Assembly (NCBI GenBank): GCA_008828725.1
Contig: MEHQ01003036.1
Coordinates: 176,254-240,253, forward strand
Source of the DNA: Saccharina japonica
Lineage: Eukaryota > Sar > Phaeophyceae > Laminariales > Laminariaceae
DNA length: 64,000 nucleotides
Reading direction: 5' to 3'
Shown here: piece by piece, positions 35,030-43,046 of the stretch
Layout of the letters: the number at the start of each line of letters is the position of its first letter
Position numbering within the stretch: the first letter of the stretch is position 1
Translations under genes and position numbers: made by a program
The notes under the pieces: model-generated
Database searches by the model: none
Told to the model about the DNA's origin: nothing
Seen by the model: the letters and a program-made list of their open reading frames with translations, nothing else

Positions 35030-35740
35030 CTTCACATACTGTAGTACAGGTTATCAGTTATCACACCCGGTGGTAGTCTCGCACTATGAGTATGTATGTA
35101 GGGCAGGGCCAGCCGGCTAGCTCCTTCTCTCTGCTTGACACCGTTAACACAAATGCGGAAATGCTCGCGTACACCTGCTCGTATGGTAACATACTGCTGC
35201 TGCACTCGCAACCGCATCACATGTATTTTCATTTTTCTCTGTTGTGCTGTTGTCTGCTTCCTGCTGCACCGCACGCCGATAGCCCCCCCCCCATACCCCA
35301 TCCGCCCCCCCACGTGCTTCGATCAATTCTCCACTCTGCAACCCACACACCACCAGCAGTGAAGACTACCTGCCACACGAACACAGCTCAAAATACTGTC
35401 AAGCGAAGCACAGCGAGCACGCGAGCACCCAAGCTACGGGTACTGCTCCCCCGTACCAACCGCAACTAATCTGCAACAACAATCCTCGTTATGACAAGGT
35501 GCAAGATTGATGGCATTGGTCCATCTCTTGTGTACGAGTGTACCTGGTATCTAATCTGCATATTAGTATAGGTGGCGCGGCCCGACCTACCTTAAAATCC
35601 ATGTCTCCGCCTGCTGCTTGGGCGTTTGCGTTTCCAAACACCGGAGGCAGTGGCGCGTCCCCGCCCAAGCTGGCCCACGGCATACTCGCATCTCCTCCAT
35701 CTCCCTGGTTTCCACCACCCGAGCTACCTCCTCCATCCAT
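13076..35740 (-). CDS. AUREO: Aureochrome: bZIP-LOV blue-light transcription factor, nine exons
   Basis: The protein has a bZIP DNA-binding domain followed by a C-terminal LOV flavin photosensor, the order that defines aureochromes. The basic region reads ERNREHAKRSRVRKK, with leucines at heptad spacing after it. The LOV domain reads FVITDASLPDNPIVFAS, then GRNCRFLQ with the cysteine that forms the flavin adduct, then NYRADGTTFWNQFF and NYVGVQC. Exons are 35591-35740, 25895-27173, 24187-24536, 17685-17772, 16736-16867, 15814-15936, 14592-14687, 13800-13940 and 13076-13363. Every junction is GT-AG and in phase: all are phase 0 except intron 3, which is phase 2. The sum is about 881 residues, long for the family because exons 2, 3 and 9 are rich in Ala, Gly and Gln. 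One frame break lies in exon 2. By family knowledge the protein dimerises and binds DNA in blue light. The paralog number is not assigned. Confidence 0.94.
13425..13690 (+). repeat. (GGTAT)n pentanucleotide array
   Basis: About 250 bp of TATGG/GGTAT units with substitutions in aureochrome intron 8. Frames through it (MVWYGM, PYHTI) are spurious. Confidence 0.95.
13800..13940 (-). CDS. AUREO: Aureochrome exon 8 (LOV C-terminal part)
   Basis: Forty-seven codons from AIEEGLDTSVCLLNYRADG to NYVGVQCK. The Gln of YVGVQ is the conserved flavin-contacting glutamine that signals adduct formation. Acceptor GGTGCAG, donor AAA^GTGAGT. Confidence 0.96.
14098..14170 (+). repeat. 12-bp tandem repeat GGCTAACGCCAA
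   Basis: Five to six units in aureochrome intron 7. Confidence 0.9.
14215..14591 (-). repeat. Degenerate copies of the exon-7 donor motif
   Basis: The exon end AAGATCCGAAAG^GTGACATT recurs on the minus strand as AAGATAGCAACGGTAAC, AAGATGCCAAAGGTAAC, CGATGCCAAAGATAAC, CGCCAAAGGTAGCATTT and TATAAAGGTAACATTTT at roughly 50-80 bp spacing. Confidence 0.7.
14592..14687 (-). CDS. AUREO: Aureochrome exon 7 (LOV photoactive cysteine)
   Basis: Thirty-two codons: LTSYKLHEVLGRNCRFLQ followed by GPETDPRAVDKIRK. GRNCRFLQ is the canonical LOV motif and its Cys is the residue that bonds to the flavin C4a atom, so the sensor looks photochemically competent. Acceptor CCGAAG, donor AAG^GTGACA. Degenerate copies of this donor fill the following intron. 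Confidence 0.97.
15814..15936 (-). CDS. AUREO: Aureochrome exon 6 (LOV N-terminal part)
   Basis: Forty-one codons, ILDDPDYSLVKALQTAQQ then the LOV opening strand FVITDASLPDNPIVFAS and GGFLE. Acceptor CACACAG, donor GAG^GTACGT. The A-prime helix and first beta strands of the LOV core are here. Confidence 0.97.
16736..16867 (-). CDS. AUREO: Aureochrome exon 5 (zipper end and linker)
   Basis: Forty-four codons from AENDSLKGSILTSLGERG to PTQATK. The first residues continue the leucine heptads of exon 4; the rest links bZIP to LOV. Acceptor GCACAG, donor AAG^GTAAGG, both phase 0. Confidence 0.92.
16991..17012 (+). repeat. C22 homopolymer
   Basis: Uninterrupted C run in aureochrome intron 4; several shorter C runs follow at 17,136-17,171. 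Confidence 0.95.
17328..17650 (+). repeat. CATGGCCGTAGTCG dispersed family, near full-length plus second copy
   Basis: Starts near GTCCGCCTCACAAGCGG, continues CGCTTGGTGCAAGCAA, GGCATTGTAGGGATG, and GGTCATACGACTA, then a second partial copy ending GAGTACTCCCCCCC. It sits 35 bp from the exon-4 donor. Confidence 0.8.
17685..17772 (-). CDS. AUREO: Aureochrome exon 4 (bZIP basic region and first zipper heptads)
   Basis: One base completes an Arg codon from exon 3, then 29 codons follow: ERNREHAKRSRVRKK and the start of the zipper FLLDSLQRSVDALQ. The N-x7-R bZIP signature is NREHAKRSR. The acceptor is CGCGCAG and the donor CAG^GTAAAA. A 6.4 kb intron separates it from exon 3 in the middle of the basic region. 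Confidence 0.96.
18480..18660 (+). repeat. Dispersed repeat with GCCGGGTGGGAGC core
   Basis: Partner of 640-890; ends in AGATCATGATCTGTGCGAGG. A run of GATCTGTAT units precedes it. Confidence 0.6.
18794..18959. mobile_element. MITE-like element, AGTAGTGG termini (copy 1)
   Basis: Imperfect inverted ends AGTAGTGGCCCCTTTATA and AGAGGGACCACTGCT, with internal GTGCCGGT/ACCGGCAC inverted motifs. A second copy is at 29539-29741. Confidence 0.65.
18997..19080. mobile_element. MITE-like hairpin, ACCACTCTG family
   Basis: Ends TACCACCCTGGGCGG and CGCCCAAAGTGGT are inverted; arms contain AAGGATC/GGTCCTTA. About 85 bp, same family as 48896, 49167 and 63726. Confidence 0.75.
19255..19305 (+). repeat. 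Short telomere-like GGGTTA tract
   Basis: GGGTTGGGGTTAGGGTTAGG-type sequence. Similar short tracts occur near 27,996-28,011 and 31,900. Too short and degenerate to indicate a chromosome end. Confidence 0.6.
21088..21495. repeat. Cluster of five tRNA-like 3' halves
   Basis: Three minus-strand units spaced about 100 bp carry T-arm/B-box sequences GGTTCGATTCC at 21115-21125, 21216-21227 and 21310-21320, each ending near GGCATCGCC. Two plus-strand units at 21386-21397 and 21477-21487 face them. Several have an anticodon-loop-like CTTCTGA (anticodon TCT, Arg, if real). The 5' halves do not pair with the 3' ends, so these look like pseudo-tRNAs or SINE tails. They sit in intron 3 of the aureochrome. 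Confidence 0.5.
22040..22165. mobile_element. MITE-like GGGGACAAA family, rearranged copy
   Basis: TTTTGTCCCCACAACGGG and CCGTTTTGGGGGACTAAC are inverted around AAGGGGTTAACC. Other fragments lie at 12379-12465, 42150-42235, 49076-49160, 60411-60475 and 63262-63330. Confidence 0.6.
22555..22800 (+). repeat. Degenerate minisatellite, about 30 bp (AGCGGGGAGTTTTTC)
   Basis: Seven or so units of GGTAGCGGGGTGTT-type sequence in aureochrome intron 3. Confidence 0.75.
23285..23525 (+). repeat. Tandem duplication, two units of about 120 bp
   Basis: Both contain AAACGACAGCCGTCGAC, AATTACGCGTACGTAAAGG and CCGACCGATTGAGTGG. The unit end resembles the right end of the ACCACTCTG MITE family. Confidence 0.9.
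24187..24536 (-). CDS. AUREO: Aureochrome exon 3 (linker into bZIP)
   Basis: Begins after the acceptor AAGCAG at AQARMQLGVGAG and ends SSKDLTEEQRIER with donor AG^GTTGGT in phase 2. The closing residues are the conserved lead-in to the aureochrome basic region. The middle is Gly-, Ala- and Pro-rich with a short QQQQQ tract. Confidence 0.9.
25183..25217 (+). repeat. G35 homopolymer
   Basis: Uninterrupted run of 35 G in aureochrome intron 2, followed by degenerate CTCGCTTTACCAC repeats. Confidence 0.95.
25590..25893 (+). repeat. Minisatellite, about 30 bp (ACCGACGAACCCGCG)
   Basis: About nine units with CTATACAATACCGACGAG. It reaches the exon-2 donor: the donor GTTCGTCGG is part of a unit. 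Confidence 0.85.
25895..27173 (-). CDS. AUREO: Aureochrome exon 2 with coding minisatellite
   Basis: Starts after the acceptor CTGGCAG at GINLDDVFSGVFFSPDG, an acidic region, and continues through Ser- and Gln-rich sequence into poly-Ala and poly-Gly. A C21 run at 26539-26559 then separates two frames. Upstream codons begin at positions equal to 2 modulo 3; the downstream frame, with EIKSGLLAGGGARGGQE, begins at positions equal to 1 modulo 3. One surplus base in the run would explain this. Downstream is a seven-residue AAAAAGG repeat of about 16 copies, flanked by two copies of an EIKSxLLAGGGAxGGQE block, then an Ala/Lys helix-like end at AAAAHAQ before CAG^GTTCGT. The exon is 1,279 nt; 1,278 would keep phase 0. 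Confidence 0.82.
26098..26445 (-). repeat. 21-bp coding minisatellite in aureochrome exon 2
   Basis: About 16 nearly identical units of five GCC/GGC-type triplets plus a C run. In the exon frame each unit encodes AAAAAGG. Confidence 0.93.
27190..27600 (+). repeat. Degenerate GGACGGA repeats
   Basis: GGACGGATGGAGGGAA-type units in intron 1, upstream of exon 2. They include a second copy of the exon-2 acceptor region at about 27,352-27,385. Confidence 0.75.
28758..28854. mobile_element. MITE-like hairpin, complete GGGGACAAA family element
   Basis: 97 bp with inverted ends of about 40 bp: TTAACCCTCTTAGGACTG at one end, AGTTCTATAAGGGTTAA at the other, and CCGTTTTGGGGACAAA inside. Best representative of the family. 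Confidence 0.85.
29289..29460. mobile_element. MITE-like element with 27-bp perfect inverted ends
   Basis: 172 bp beginning AGTACAGGACACCTAATA and ending in its exact complement. The inner arms pair further (CCAGGCTGG / TCAGCCTGG). Copies lie at 47032-47202 and, partial, 56595-56755. Confidence 0.9.
29539..29741. mobile_element. MITE-like element, AGTAGTGG termini (copy 2)
   Basis: Ends AGTAGTGGTCCCTCTATA and TATAGAGGGACCACTA are inverted; inner CCGGCGCTA/TAGCGCCGG motifs recur. It stops four bases before the next element. Confidence 0.7.
29746..29908. mobile_element. MITE-like element, AAAGATGTCA termini (copy 2)
   Basis: Inverted ends AAAGATGTCAGGAGACGG and CCGTCTCCTGACATCTTT, with GGTCAGTCAAGGG motifs. 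Partner of 2378-2548. Confidence 0.85.
30729..31036 (+). repeat. AGTACTCCGAG element (copy 1)
   Basis: Starts CACAGATGCTCCGAGTA and consists of self-complementary AGTACTCCGAGTACT variants. It is followed by an (AAC)n tract. Confidence 0.8.
32735..32935 (+). repeat. Two tandem GGGTGGATGTAAGGCGG units
   Basis: Each unit includes TTGGCCGCCCTATCGCTAA. Related GGCCGCCTTAT motifs recur at 33,778-33,830, bracketing the AGTACTCCGAG elements. Confidence 0.75.
32971..33412 (+). repeat. AGTACTCCGAG element (copy 2)
   Basis: About 440 bp closely matching 57211-57655, including the non-repetitive end TTCCTCCCAGGTTCTGGGAG. It runs directly into the next copy. Confidence 0.85.
33418..33742 (-). repeat. 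AGTACTCCGAG element (copy 3, inverted)
   Basis: Ends TACTCGGAGCATCTGTG, the reverse of the start of copy 1. Confidence 0.8.
33940..34500. repeat. GGGGTGTGGTATT-rich repeat region
   Basis: Several GGGGGTGTGGTAT motifs with paired CATCACCGGGTGTGC and GTACCCCCGGTGATAA segments, suggesting two related hairpin elements. Confidence 0.5.
34989..35030 (+). repeat. (GTT)n microsatellite
   Basis: About 14 GTT units in aureochrome intron 1. Open frames through it are spurious. Confidence 0.95.
35591..35740 (-). CDS. AUREO: Aureochrome exon 1 (start codon)
   Basis: Fifty codons, Gly- and Asp-rich, beginning MDGGGSSGGG and ending GGDMDFK before the donor AAG^GTAGGT (phase 0). The ATG at 35740 is the first in this frame; the frame stays open upstream for about 54 codons without an ATG. 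It joins in phase to GINLDDVFSG of exon 2. The acidic and hydrophobic N-terminus resembles a transcription-activation region, which is inference. A further 5' exon cannot be excluded. Confidence 0.75.
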
Positions 35741-35851
35741 CGCTTGCTCGCTCGCTCTAAATCCCAACAAGAAATCCCCTTGCCTGCCTATGTCTAGCAA
35801 GACCAGTCGAGGGAGCGTTTGACCAGGTCGTACTCGTAGTTCGTGTCGTAG

Positions 35852-36361
35852 CGAAAGGATCCTCGATACCGGTATATAGTAGCCTTTCACAGCTTTCAGC
35901 ACGATTCCACCGCGACCCTACTTTTCGACCGGAATGTTCGAGAGCTAGGAGAGCTGCAATTCGCAGAGCAGAGGGGCGCCGCCCAGTACCGACAAGAGCT
36001 CAAGATTAGAGGCGTTTTTGACGGGAGATGCCCTCTTGAGCTCGTGAGCGGCGGCGAGCGGCGGCTTCACGGTCAAGCGCAAGCCGACATACTAGCAGCC
36101 TTCGAAACGACTCTTGAAGTTCGAGATTTTTTTTTTCGCAGCGCGTTCCCATTGGCTGAAAAAATAAAAAGAGGGGCCCAGATTAGTAAGGCCTTCGAAG
36201 TAATAACGACCCTTTCGGTGTTACTGGTAGCACTCCTGCCGTTGCACATTATCATCCGCCAATGCCAGCTGGTAAAGTGCTTCCTTTGCACGAGGCACCT
36301 GCGCCTCTCGACTATGTGGCATCCTCGGGAGTGCATCGAAGCAGTGGGAGACATGAGGTGA
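35852..36361 (+). CDS. Unassigned open frame divergent from the aureochrome
   Basis: About 169 codons stay open from just after a TAG at 35849 to a TGA near 36361. The most gene-like stretch reads LLFDRNVRELGELQFAEQ, then YRQELKIRGVFDG and ADILAAFETTLEVRDFFF, an amphipathic, charged composition unlike the surrounding repeats. An AG at 35898-35899 (TTTCAG) could be a splice acceptor. A hydrophobic segment (FEVITTLSVLLVALLPLH) comes later. There is no ATG near the start, so it would be an internal exon, a pseudogene or a transposon remnant. I do not recognise the family. The opposite strand at 36,221-36,565 is also open, which lowers confidence. Confidence 0.35.
   Translation, partial: RKDPRYRYIVAFHSFQHDSTATLLFDRNVRELGELQFAEQRGAAQYRQELKIRGVFDGRCPLELVSGGERRLHGQAQADILAAFETTLEVRDFFFRSAFPLAEKIKRGAQISKAFEVITTLSVLLVALLPLHIIIRQCQLVKCFLCTRHLRLSTMWHPRECIEAVGDMR
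35873..35878 (-). promoter_or_regulatory. Possible TATA box of the aureochrome gene
   Basis: TATATA on the minus strand about 133 bp upstream of the proposed ATG. It lies inside the open frame 35,852-36,361 on the other strand. Position alone supports it. Confidence 0.2.
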
Positions 36362-37510
36362 CACGATCATGAGTTGTGACCATCCGCTTGACGTAGGGGG
36401 GGGGGGCATCATAACCCAAGATGATGTGAAAATGTGGCATAGAGATCTTTGATCTTTTCCAGATCTGTGTTGTACCCTACGTATGATATATGTAGATGTC
36501 CGCACTCTGGTTAATTGTGAGTTGGTTGTGGCTCGCGGCGTGCACGGGTCCGACGGCTCGTACAATCCCCTTCTCGCTTGTGGTGGGTATAACGTCGTGC
36601 GTGGTCGACTCTTTTTGCGAGCTTGCGTTGCTCGTTTTTACTTACTTGATGGTACAGCAGTATGGAGAGATTGGTATGACTTGAGACACTCGAGATGATA
36701 TTTTTTCTTTATTCTCGGGTCATGGTTCGTGCTGTACGTAGAGTTGGGGTTTACCGGTTATTGGATGGATCGGGTTGGGTCTTGGGTCTACTGTAAATTC
36801 CATTATTAATGGGAAGGGCTTTCTGGCTTCCTTGCCCGAAAAAAAATCGTGCAATGATGGGTAACAGCCCGAACCATGGAAGATTTTTACCTGACACGCC
36901 GTTGGGGCTGTTGTACGGACTTGATTTTACTCGCCGGCCTATGTACGTACGTACGTACGCCTGGCACTATTTTTTGTGTCTGGGCTCAGGTAGAATACTC
37001 GTGCACCCTCACATACATACGAGTACGGCACTGCCGTGTCCAAATCGCAAACACTAGGTAAGGTTGATCGTGCTTTTTATACAGCGGTGCCGGGTATTGC
37101 AGCTTTTGGAAACGGACACAGTTGGATATCCATAGTACGTGCATGAAGAAGCCCCTACAGCAAGTTAACACCAACAACTATTAATCGGGGGTTAAAACGA
37201 GCGACATGTGCCCAGGAAAGCATCATGTGTGGCGATTCAGTCTTCGATTGAGCCTTGTCCAGTGGCGAGCCTACTTCCGCGAGCCCCCCCGCGCAACAAC
37301 TCTCGCTGGCTGGAGCGGCGGCATAAAAAGGAGACAGGGCGGGGGAGGGGCGCGTGGATCTATGTACGTACCCCTCCTCTGTCCCCTCTCGTCGGACGCT
37401 GCTATTCGAACCCGCACATACATGCGACCGGTATACGGCCCTCTAGTTGGGACCCAGCGGAGATGTAGCGACAGAAAAAAAACGATCGGGGTGCGATCTT
37501 TACCGACCGT
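36362..37510. other. No gene recognised
   Basis: Intergenic stretch with ACGTACGT runs at 36,941-36,960 and no supported exon. The terminal exon of the DENN gene could be hidden between here and 43,040. Confidence 0.4.
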
Positions 37511-37511
37511 T

Positions 37512-37642
37512 TATTCTTTACGGAGGACCACAGCAAATGGGACCAAATATTGTTGGAAAAAATAGGAACATACCTGGTATATAGGTTTTTGTGTCTACCG
37601 TAGGTCCTATCGGTATATACTCAAGGTCCCCCTGAATAATAG
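37512..37642. mobile_element. MITE-like GGAGGACCATAGTAAA family, divergent
   Basis: TTTACGGAGGACCACAGC and TCAAGGTCCCCCTGAATAA are imperfectly inverted. Better copies lie at 55480 and 60498. Confidence 0.45.
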
Positions 37643-38302
37643 GTGGAGCGCGCAGCAGTACAACCCGAGTCATCGTGCTGCGCGTGTGCTGGAGATCGCC
37701 GTTAACGGTGTAGGCCCACGAATAATAAATAACCTTCTAAGGCCAGTATTAATATCAGGCTCACTTTCTGGGGAACGCTACGTAAGAAAGTTGGGTTGCT
37801 AAATCGTGCTCGGCGGTGAGTACTGCACTAAATCCTACCAGTACATAATTTCCAATCTATGGGTAAAAAGTTGTTTAAGGATGGTTTGTATCACAGTACG
37901 AGAGGTTATGAGAATTAGGCTGGCTCAGATTTGGTGTTCCTTGTTGGCGGGCCCATACTGTAATGTACTTGCATCAGCCCGGGATGTTTCCTGCTGTCGA
38001 TGCTATAGCCGCCGACACTACTCGCTTTCGACACTTTCCCCCCTTCGAGCGCATAGCGTGGGTGTAGGCGCAAGTCGGCGCGAGTCGCCGACACAGGAAG
38101 AACGGGCTGAAGCCTTATCGCGATAAAAAAAGACAAGGCACGAACCGCAGTGGGAAGGGGGGGGGCGTACTCATTCGTTGTTTGCCTTAGTCATGTGACC
38201 ATTGGCCACGCACCCCTTTCGAGACAGGGACGGGGGCATTTCATTATCATGCATGGCCGTAGTCGTATGGCCAGAGACTCTCGTATCCGTACAATGCCGG
38301 GA

Positions 38303-38475
38303 CGGGACGAGGGAAGAAAGGGCTGGAGCCTCCTAGCGATAAAAATGCAAGGCATTAACCGCAGTGGGGAGGGGGGGGGAGAGCCTGCTGTGTGACTCCG
38401 AATCTGAGTTACGACTACTACTACTGTAGGAGGAAGAAAGGAAAGAAGGGCGAATATAATCAATTAAACGAGAGA
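38303..38475 (+). repeat. Dispersed repeat with CTGAGTTACGACTAC core (copy 2)
   Basis: GACGAGGGAAGAAAGGGC through a G run to AAAGAAGGGCGAATATAA; preceded by a truncated CATGGCCGTAGTCG element at 38245-38302. Confidence 0.65.
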
Positions 38476-39164
38476 AAAAAAGTCCACCATAGGGGTTAAC
38501 TACCCGTTCGCATACCGAGTTGTGCACCCTCAAGCACGTACGCCGCCCCCCCCGCCCCGCCAAATAGTGTGACCATGGGGATTGCTACAGCTAATGCAGT
38601 AGCAGTGATACTATTTTTCATGGAATTTATAATGCGTTTTCGTATATTAGCAGACGTCCAGGCTAAAAGTGATGTCGTGCACGGCGAGTCGCCGTCAACA
38701 CGATATGAACGCGATGCAGCCTGCCGCTCGGACGGATCACGACATATTTGTACTGCAGATCGTCTATTAATAGATCCTGTAGTTGGCATCGTGATGAGAT
38801 GTTGTGCAAGAGGCGTGTCGTACAGATCATACAGATCCTATCCGGCAAACATTTGCGCAAGAGCCGTGTCATACAGATCATACAGATCATACAAATCCCA
38901 CCCGGCAAACCTGTGCGTAAGAGCTGTGCCATACAGGTCATACATATCCTACCCAGCAAACATTATCTAGATGGTACAGATCATGTAAATCAGGGATGTG
39001 TCTGCCCTGAAGCATACAGATCCTGAAATGGGGATCTATACATTATCTGATGTGTTGGATGTGTGAACTTATTGGTTTCGCGGGCACCATTCAACCTGCT
39101 GAGAAGAAATTCCCTTTACGTACGTACGCCACAATAGTGCCGCACCAGGCCGAAATTATGCTCT

Positions 39165-39385
39165 TTACGGGCCGGGTCAACCCTTGCGGGTCAGGTCGGG
39201 TCGGGTCGGGCCGGTCAACGGTAACCGGACGCGATACGCGATAATTTAAAAAGCTCCTGACCCGACAACACCCGACCGACCCGAGCCGACTCGACCCGAC
39301 CCAACCCAGCCCAACCCAACCCAACCCGACCCGTGATACTTCGAAAAATTCCTGGCCCGACCCGCGGGTCCGGTTATGACCCGTC
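39165..39385. repeat. GGGTC / GACCC repeats
   Basis: GGGTCGGGTCGGG on one side and CCGACCCGAC on the other, in inverted arrangement around 39,240. A similar array is at 52630-52800. Confidence 0.8.
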
Positions 39386-39389
39386 AAAA

Positions 39390-40230
39390 GCCCTGGAAAG
39401 TATCGAGTTCGTGGCATGACCGTCCATTCGTATCCACTTCTCGCCACACAAAGATGGGTGCGGGGGGGGCTTGCTGAGACGGTTACACCAGTACGTACGT
39501 AAATTTACGACTCGGTCCAGCTCGGACAATCTGATTGACATCCCACACACTTAACTCCTCTCATTACATTACATATTTCATTCCGATAACTTTCCTAGGC
39601 GATTGAGTTTTAGGGTCTTAAAACGAAATCAAGTACCCCGAGGGCATATTTTAACCATTTGCCGAAGCTGGACCAAGGTCTATGCAGCCCTCAGTTATAC
39701 AGCCATCAATCATGAATTATGCCCACATGCGTGCGCTCCACGCCTTCCAAACACGCCATCCAAATATGTATGTCCTCCCACGACGTCGCCTCATGGGGGG
39801 GTATCGCTGCCCAGAAAATGAAGCCCGTAAAACACATTCAAGGCCGACAACTTGGCTTGCTTCCATCGGGGGCCTCCAAACAAAAACGGCGAGTAATTTT
39901 CACCCTCCTGAGGCTTCTACTACTGTAGTACAAGCTATATAATGTACGTAGAATTAAAAGAATGGCGTTCGCCGCAACTAACGCAAGGCTCTAGATAGCA
40001 CGCAACAAAACCTCACACAATTAACCAGGGATACACACCGCGCTCGCCACGGCGACCACGACTTTCCATACACGTGAAAATCACACGCGGCCCTAGATAT
40101 CCTCCTCTCGAGCAAACCCCGTACTGCAAGGCAGGAAGGAGCCCCCGGGTATGCCGACCTCTCCACTTCAAAGATAATTTCGGCGCATCCTGAATGGGCG
40201 CCAGGCTGCACGAACATGCCAACAGGCGAG
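39390..40230. other. No gene recognised
   Basis: Minus-strand open frames at 39978-40222 look mildly protein-like but have no domain or consistent splice sites. Confidence 0.4.
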
Positions 40231-40234
40231 GTTT

Positions 40235-40600
40235 ACTCTGGGGGTATACCCGAGTTGGGCACCCGGGTACCTACGGGTACCTACCCGAGCTAGGTACCCC
40301 GGTATCTACCCGAGTTAGGTGCCCCAGTATCTACCCGAGTTGGGTACACCAGTATCTACCCGAGTTGGGCACCCGGGTACCTACGGGTACCTACCCGAGC
40401 TGGGTACCCCGGTATCTACCCGGGTTGGGTGCTCGGGTATCTACCCGAGTTGGGCACCCGGGTACCTATCCGAGTTGGGTACCAGGGTAGAGAGAAAGAC
40501 ATTTCGTGCCCGAGTTACTGGGGTTGTACCCGGATACCTACCCGAGTATGACCCAAACAGCCAGATTTTGTACCCGAGTACCCCAGAGTATACTGAACAC
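40235..40600 (+). repeat. Minisatellite, CTACCCGAGTTGGGTACC
   Basis: About 14 degenerate units of roughly 23 bp. Each is partly self-complementary (GGTACCC, CCCGGG). Confidence 0.85.
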
Positions 40601-40609
40601 ACTTACAAG

Positions 40610-41850
40610 TAATGTTTCAGTCCTTGTGGGCTGCTTTTGAGGGGCTAAAAGCCACATCGAATCTCTCTCTCTATCCAACAACAGAAAAAAAAGCGGGGCA
40701 CCCACCAACGGCAACAGCAGCAACAAACAGTGTACGCGGAAGCGCTCGCTGCCGTCTTGCCTGCGCAAGAACCAAGAAACAAGTACATTTTCCCCGCGGA
40801 ACTCTCTCTACGCACGAAGGTCTTAGCTATAATCTATTAATACGGTCACCAAGATATGGAGAACTATGCACCCATCGAAAGGAGCATAAATACCTCAAGC
40901 GACCCGCAACTTTACCGTGTACAGTCGCCCCAGGGCAACCCTGATGCTAACCGCCCCTCCCCAGCGGGGGAGGACCAATCGGAATAACACACGTAACAAA
41001 AAACATTTTGTGAAATCGTACAACGAAGTTATGCATTTCCCACGAAGCACACTCAAATCCTTTATTCAGCACAAAAAGCGGGCTAGAACCAAGAACAACA
41101 CTAACAAACAAACTCCTAGGCACCGCTTATAATACTTACAAGACACCAGAAAGCGCCGTCCAAGACGTGCGTACGTACACGCAGGATCGAACCCACGGCG
41201 ACAACCCCAGACCACACTACAGCGCAAAAAAGCAAAGCTCTTTGGTGGTGAACTCAAAAATGTATTGGGGGCAAATAGCAGCGTTACGGAAACAAAAAAG
41301 AAGCAAGGCCAAAAGCTAAAAGCCAGAAGCAGTTACTGTACTACAAATACGACGATACAAGCTAAGGCGACCATGAAAAAAAGGCGCAGGGGTAAACCAC
41401 ACTTCCCTAATAATTTGACGCAACGCAAAAAAAAAAACACCTCTGCCGCCAGCCAGCCCATCGTACCGGTAAGGCACTCAGATAGTTGAACCTACACGCA
41501 GCACAGCCTGGCCGGAATGCGACTTTCTAGCTTCTACTTTGGCTGCAGGTCGGCGCGGCTGAGCCGCCTGTCGCCAAGAACAATATGTCGAAAATCGACA
41601 ACAACAACAAAAAGCCAACATTGAAAACCGCACCACCAAACGACGGCAAACACGCCGCATACAAGGATAGAGAGAGGCGAGGCGGGCCATTCGGCGACGA
41701 TGGCGGTACGGTTCGGTGCCAATCCAGTCAGGATAAAAACGTCGATACGTCACGCGGCAGGGGCAGGTTCCATCAGGCGTAAACATTGCGCACGTAAGAA
41801 CAGGAGAACGGACGCGAGAGAGCGGGGAGCGGGAGGGGGGAGGTGGGGGG
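40610..41850. other. No gene recognised
   Basis: A-rich intergenic sequence. A single B-box-like GGGTTCGATCC on the minus strand near 41,186-41,196 lacks a tRNA fold. Confidence 0.4.
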
Positions 41851-41852
41851 CA

Positions 41853-42095
41853 GGGGGGGGGGGGGGGGGGGGGGGCACTTATTAGCCGCATGTCATGAAA
41901 GGCCGTAGTCGTATGACCATAGACCCTCGCATCCCTACAATGCCGGGGCGGAGCATGTCGGGTTTTCACCGACCAGGCAGGCAGACATTGCTAGCACCAA
42001 GCTCGAAGAGCCGTGAGGTGTTTGGCGAGTCGCATGAAGGGCGAGCTGCATCCTTCTAAGAACCGCTTGTGAGGCGGACTTGCACATGGACGGCA
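41853..42095 (-). repeat. G23 run followed by a full-length CATGGCCGTAGTCG element
   Basis: Element in minus orientation: TCATACGACTACGGCC side next to the G run at 41853-41875, and the GAGGCGGACTTGCACATG end near 42090. About 205 bp, among the most complete copies. Confidence 0.8.
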
Positions 42096-43046
42096 GCTTC
42101 AATGAGGGGGGGGGGGGTTCGGCCCAAACTGTTCTAACTAAGGGGGGTTCCTCAACCCCTTAAGGTGGGACCGTACCTCCTTATGTGGGGACAAAACACT
42201 CGGAAATAGAGTCAGATTTAGGTTTCTGCACAGTGCACTAGTAAAAGGACTTAAGAGAGGGGAAAGCTGGACAGAAAAAAGGACGGCTACAGCAGCGGCC
42301 ACTGCGTGATTGGGGGCGGGGGGTGACACAAATTTGGTCTCCTGGGTTATAATGCAAGGAGTCGCGCACGGCACGGAGCCCAACATGACCCTACCCGTAC
42401 TGATGGGCGCTCACACTGCCCGTATACATACACGGGTGGTAACAGCAAAGGTATCTGCGTTTTTGGTCGCTGTATACCACGCGAGCACTCCACAGCTCCC
42501 CCGCACGCTTTTTCTCCAAAACGGTATATAGATCTGTGAGTAAGGCATTCCCTGGCAAGACTTGACGGCTACTTATTATCAATAATTGGTTATATATATT
42601 TATAGTTATGTGGTGAAGTAAGCCAACTGAGGGACTTATGATAGTATTGGTAAAATAAAACACATGTCGAGTCACAGAACGCGGCCAGTCATACGCAAAG
42701 ACACACACGGGAAAACTTCGCACAGAACCGCACGCAACTAACTGCAAATACCCACGAAAGGTAGTCGACTAGTCTAGACCAACAACTACAGTCGGCAGCG
42801 ACTTGCAGTCGGCCAACTTGACAGCCCTACCTAATACCACTCTGGGGTGAAATTATAAGGATCGTTTACACACTAACATGAAGAAAAAAAGCTTAAATTT
42901 TCGGCCAGTTGGTACTAATAGTGTGCAGAGAGTTCGCGTGGTCCCTGTGCGAAAAGAACGCTTATCCTAGGTCGCGGGCGAAGACAAAAACCCGAGTAAA
43001 ACGCGACAAGATTCCCCCCGTCTCAATCATCCCCGCTCTCCCTCAC

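Noticed and set aside
40013..40222. Minus-strand frames 39978-40217 and 40013-40222 as the missing DENN C-terminal exon
   Set aside because: Neither matches the DENND4 C-terminus or offers a phase-1 acceptor to follow exon 15.
41160..41257. Possible tRNA from a GGGTTCGATCC motif
   Set aside because: No A box at proper distance and no cloverleaf stems.
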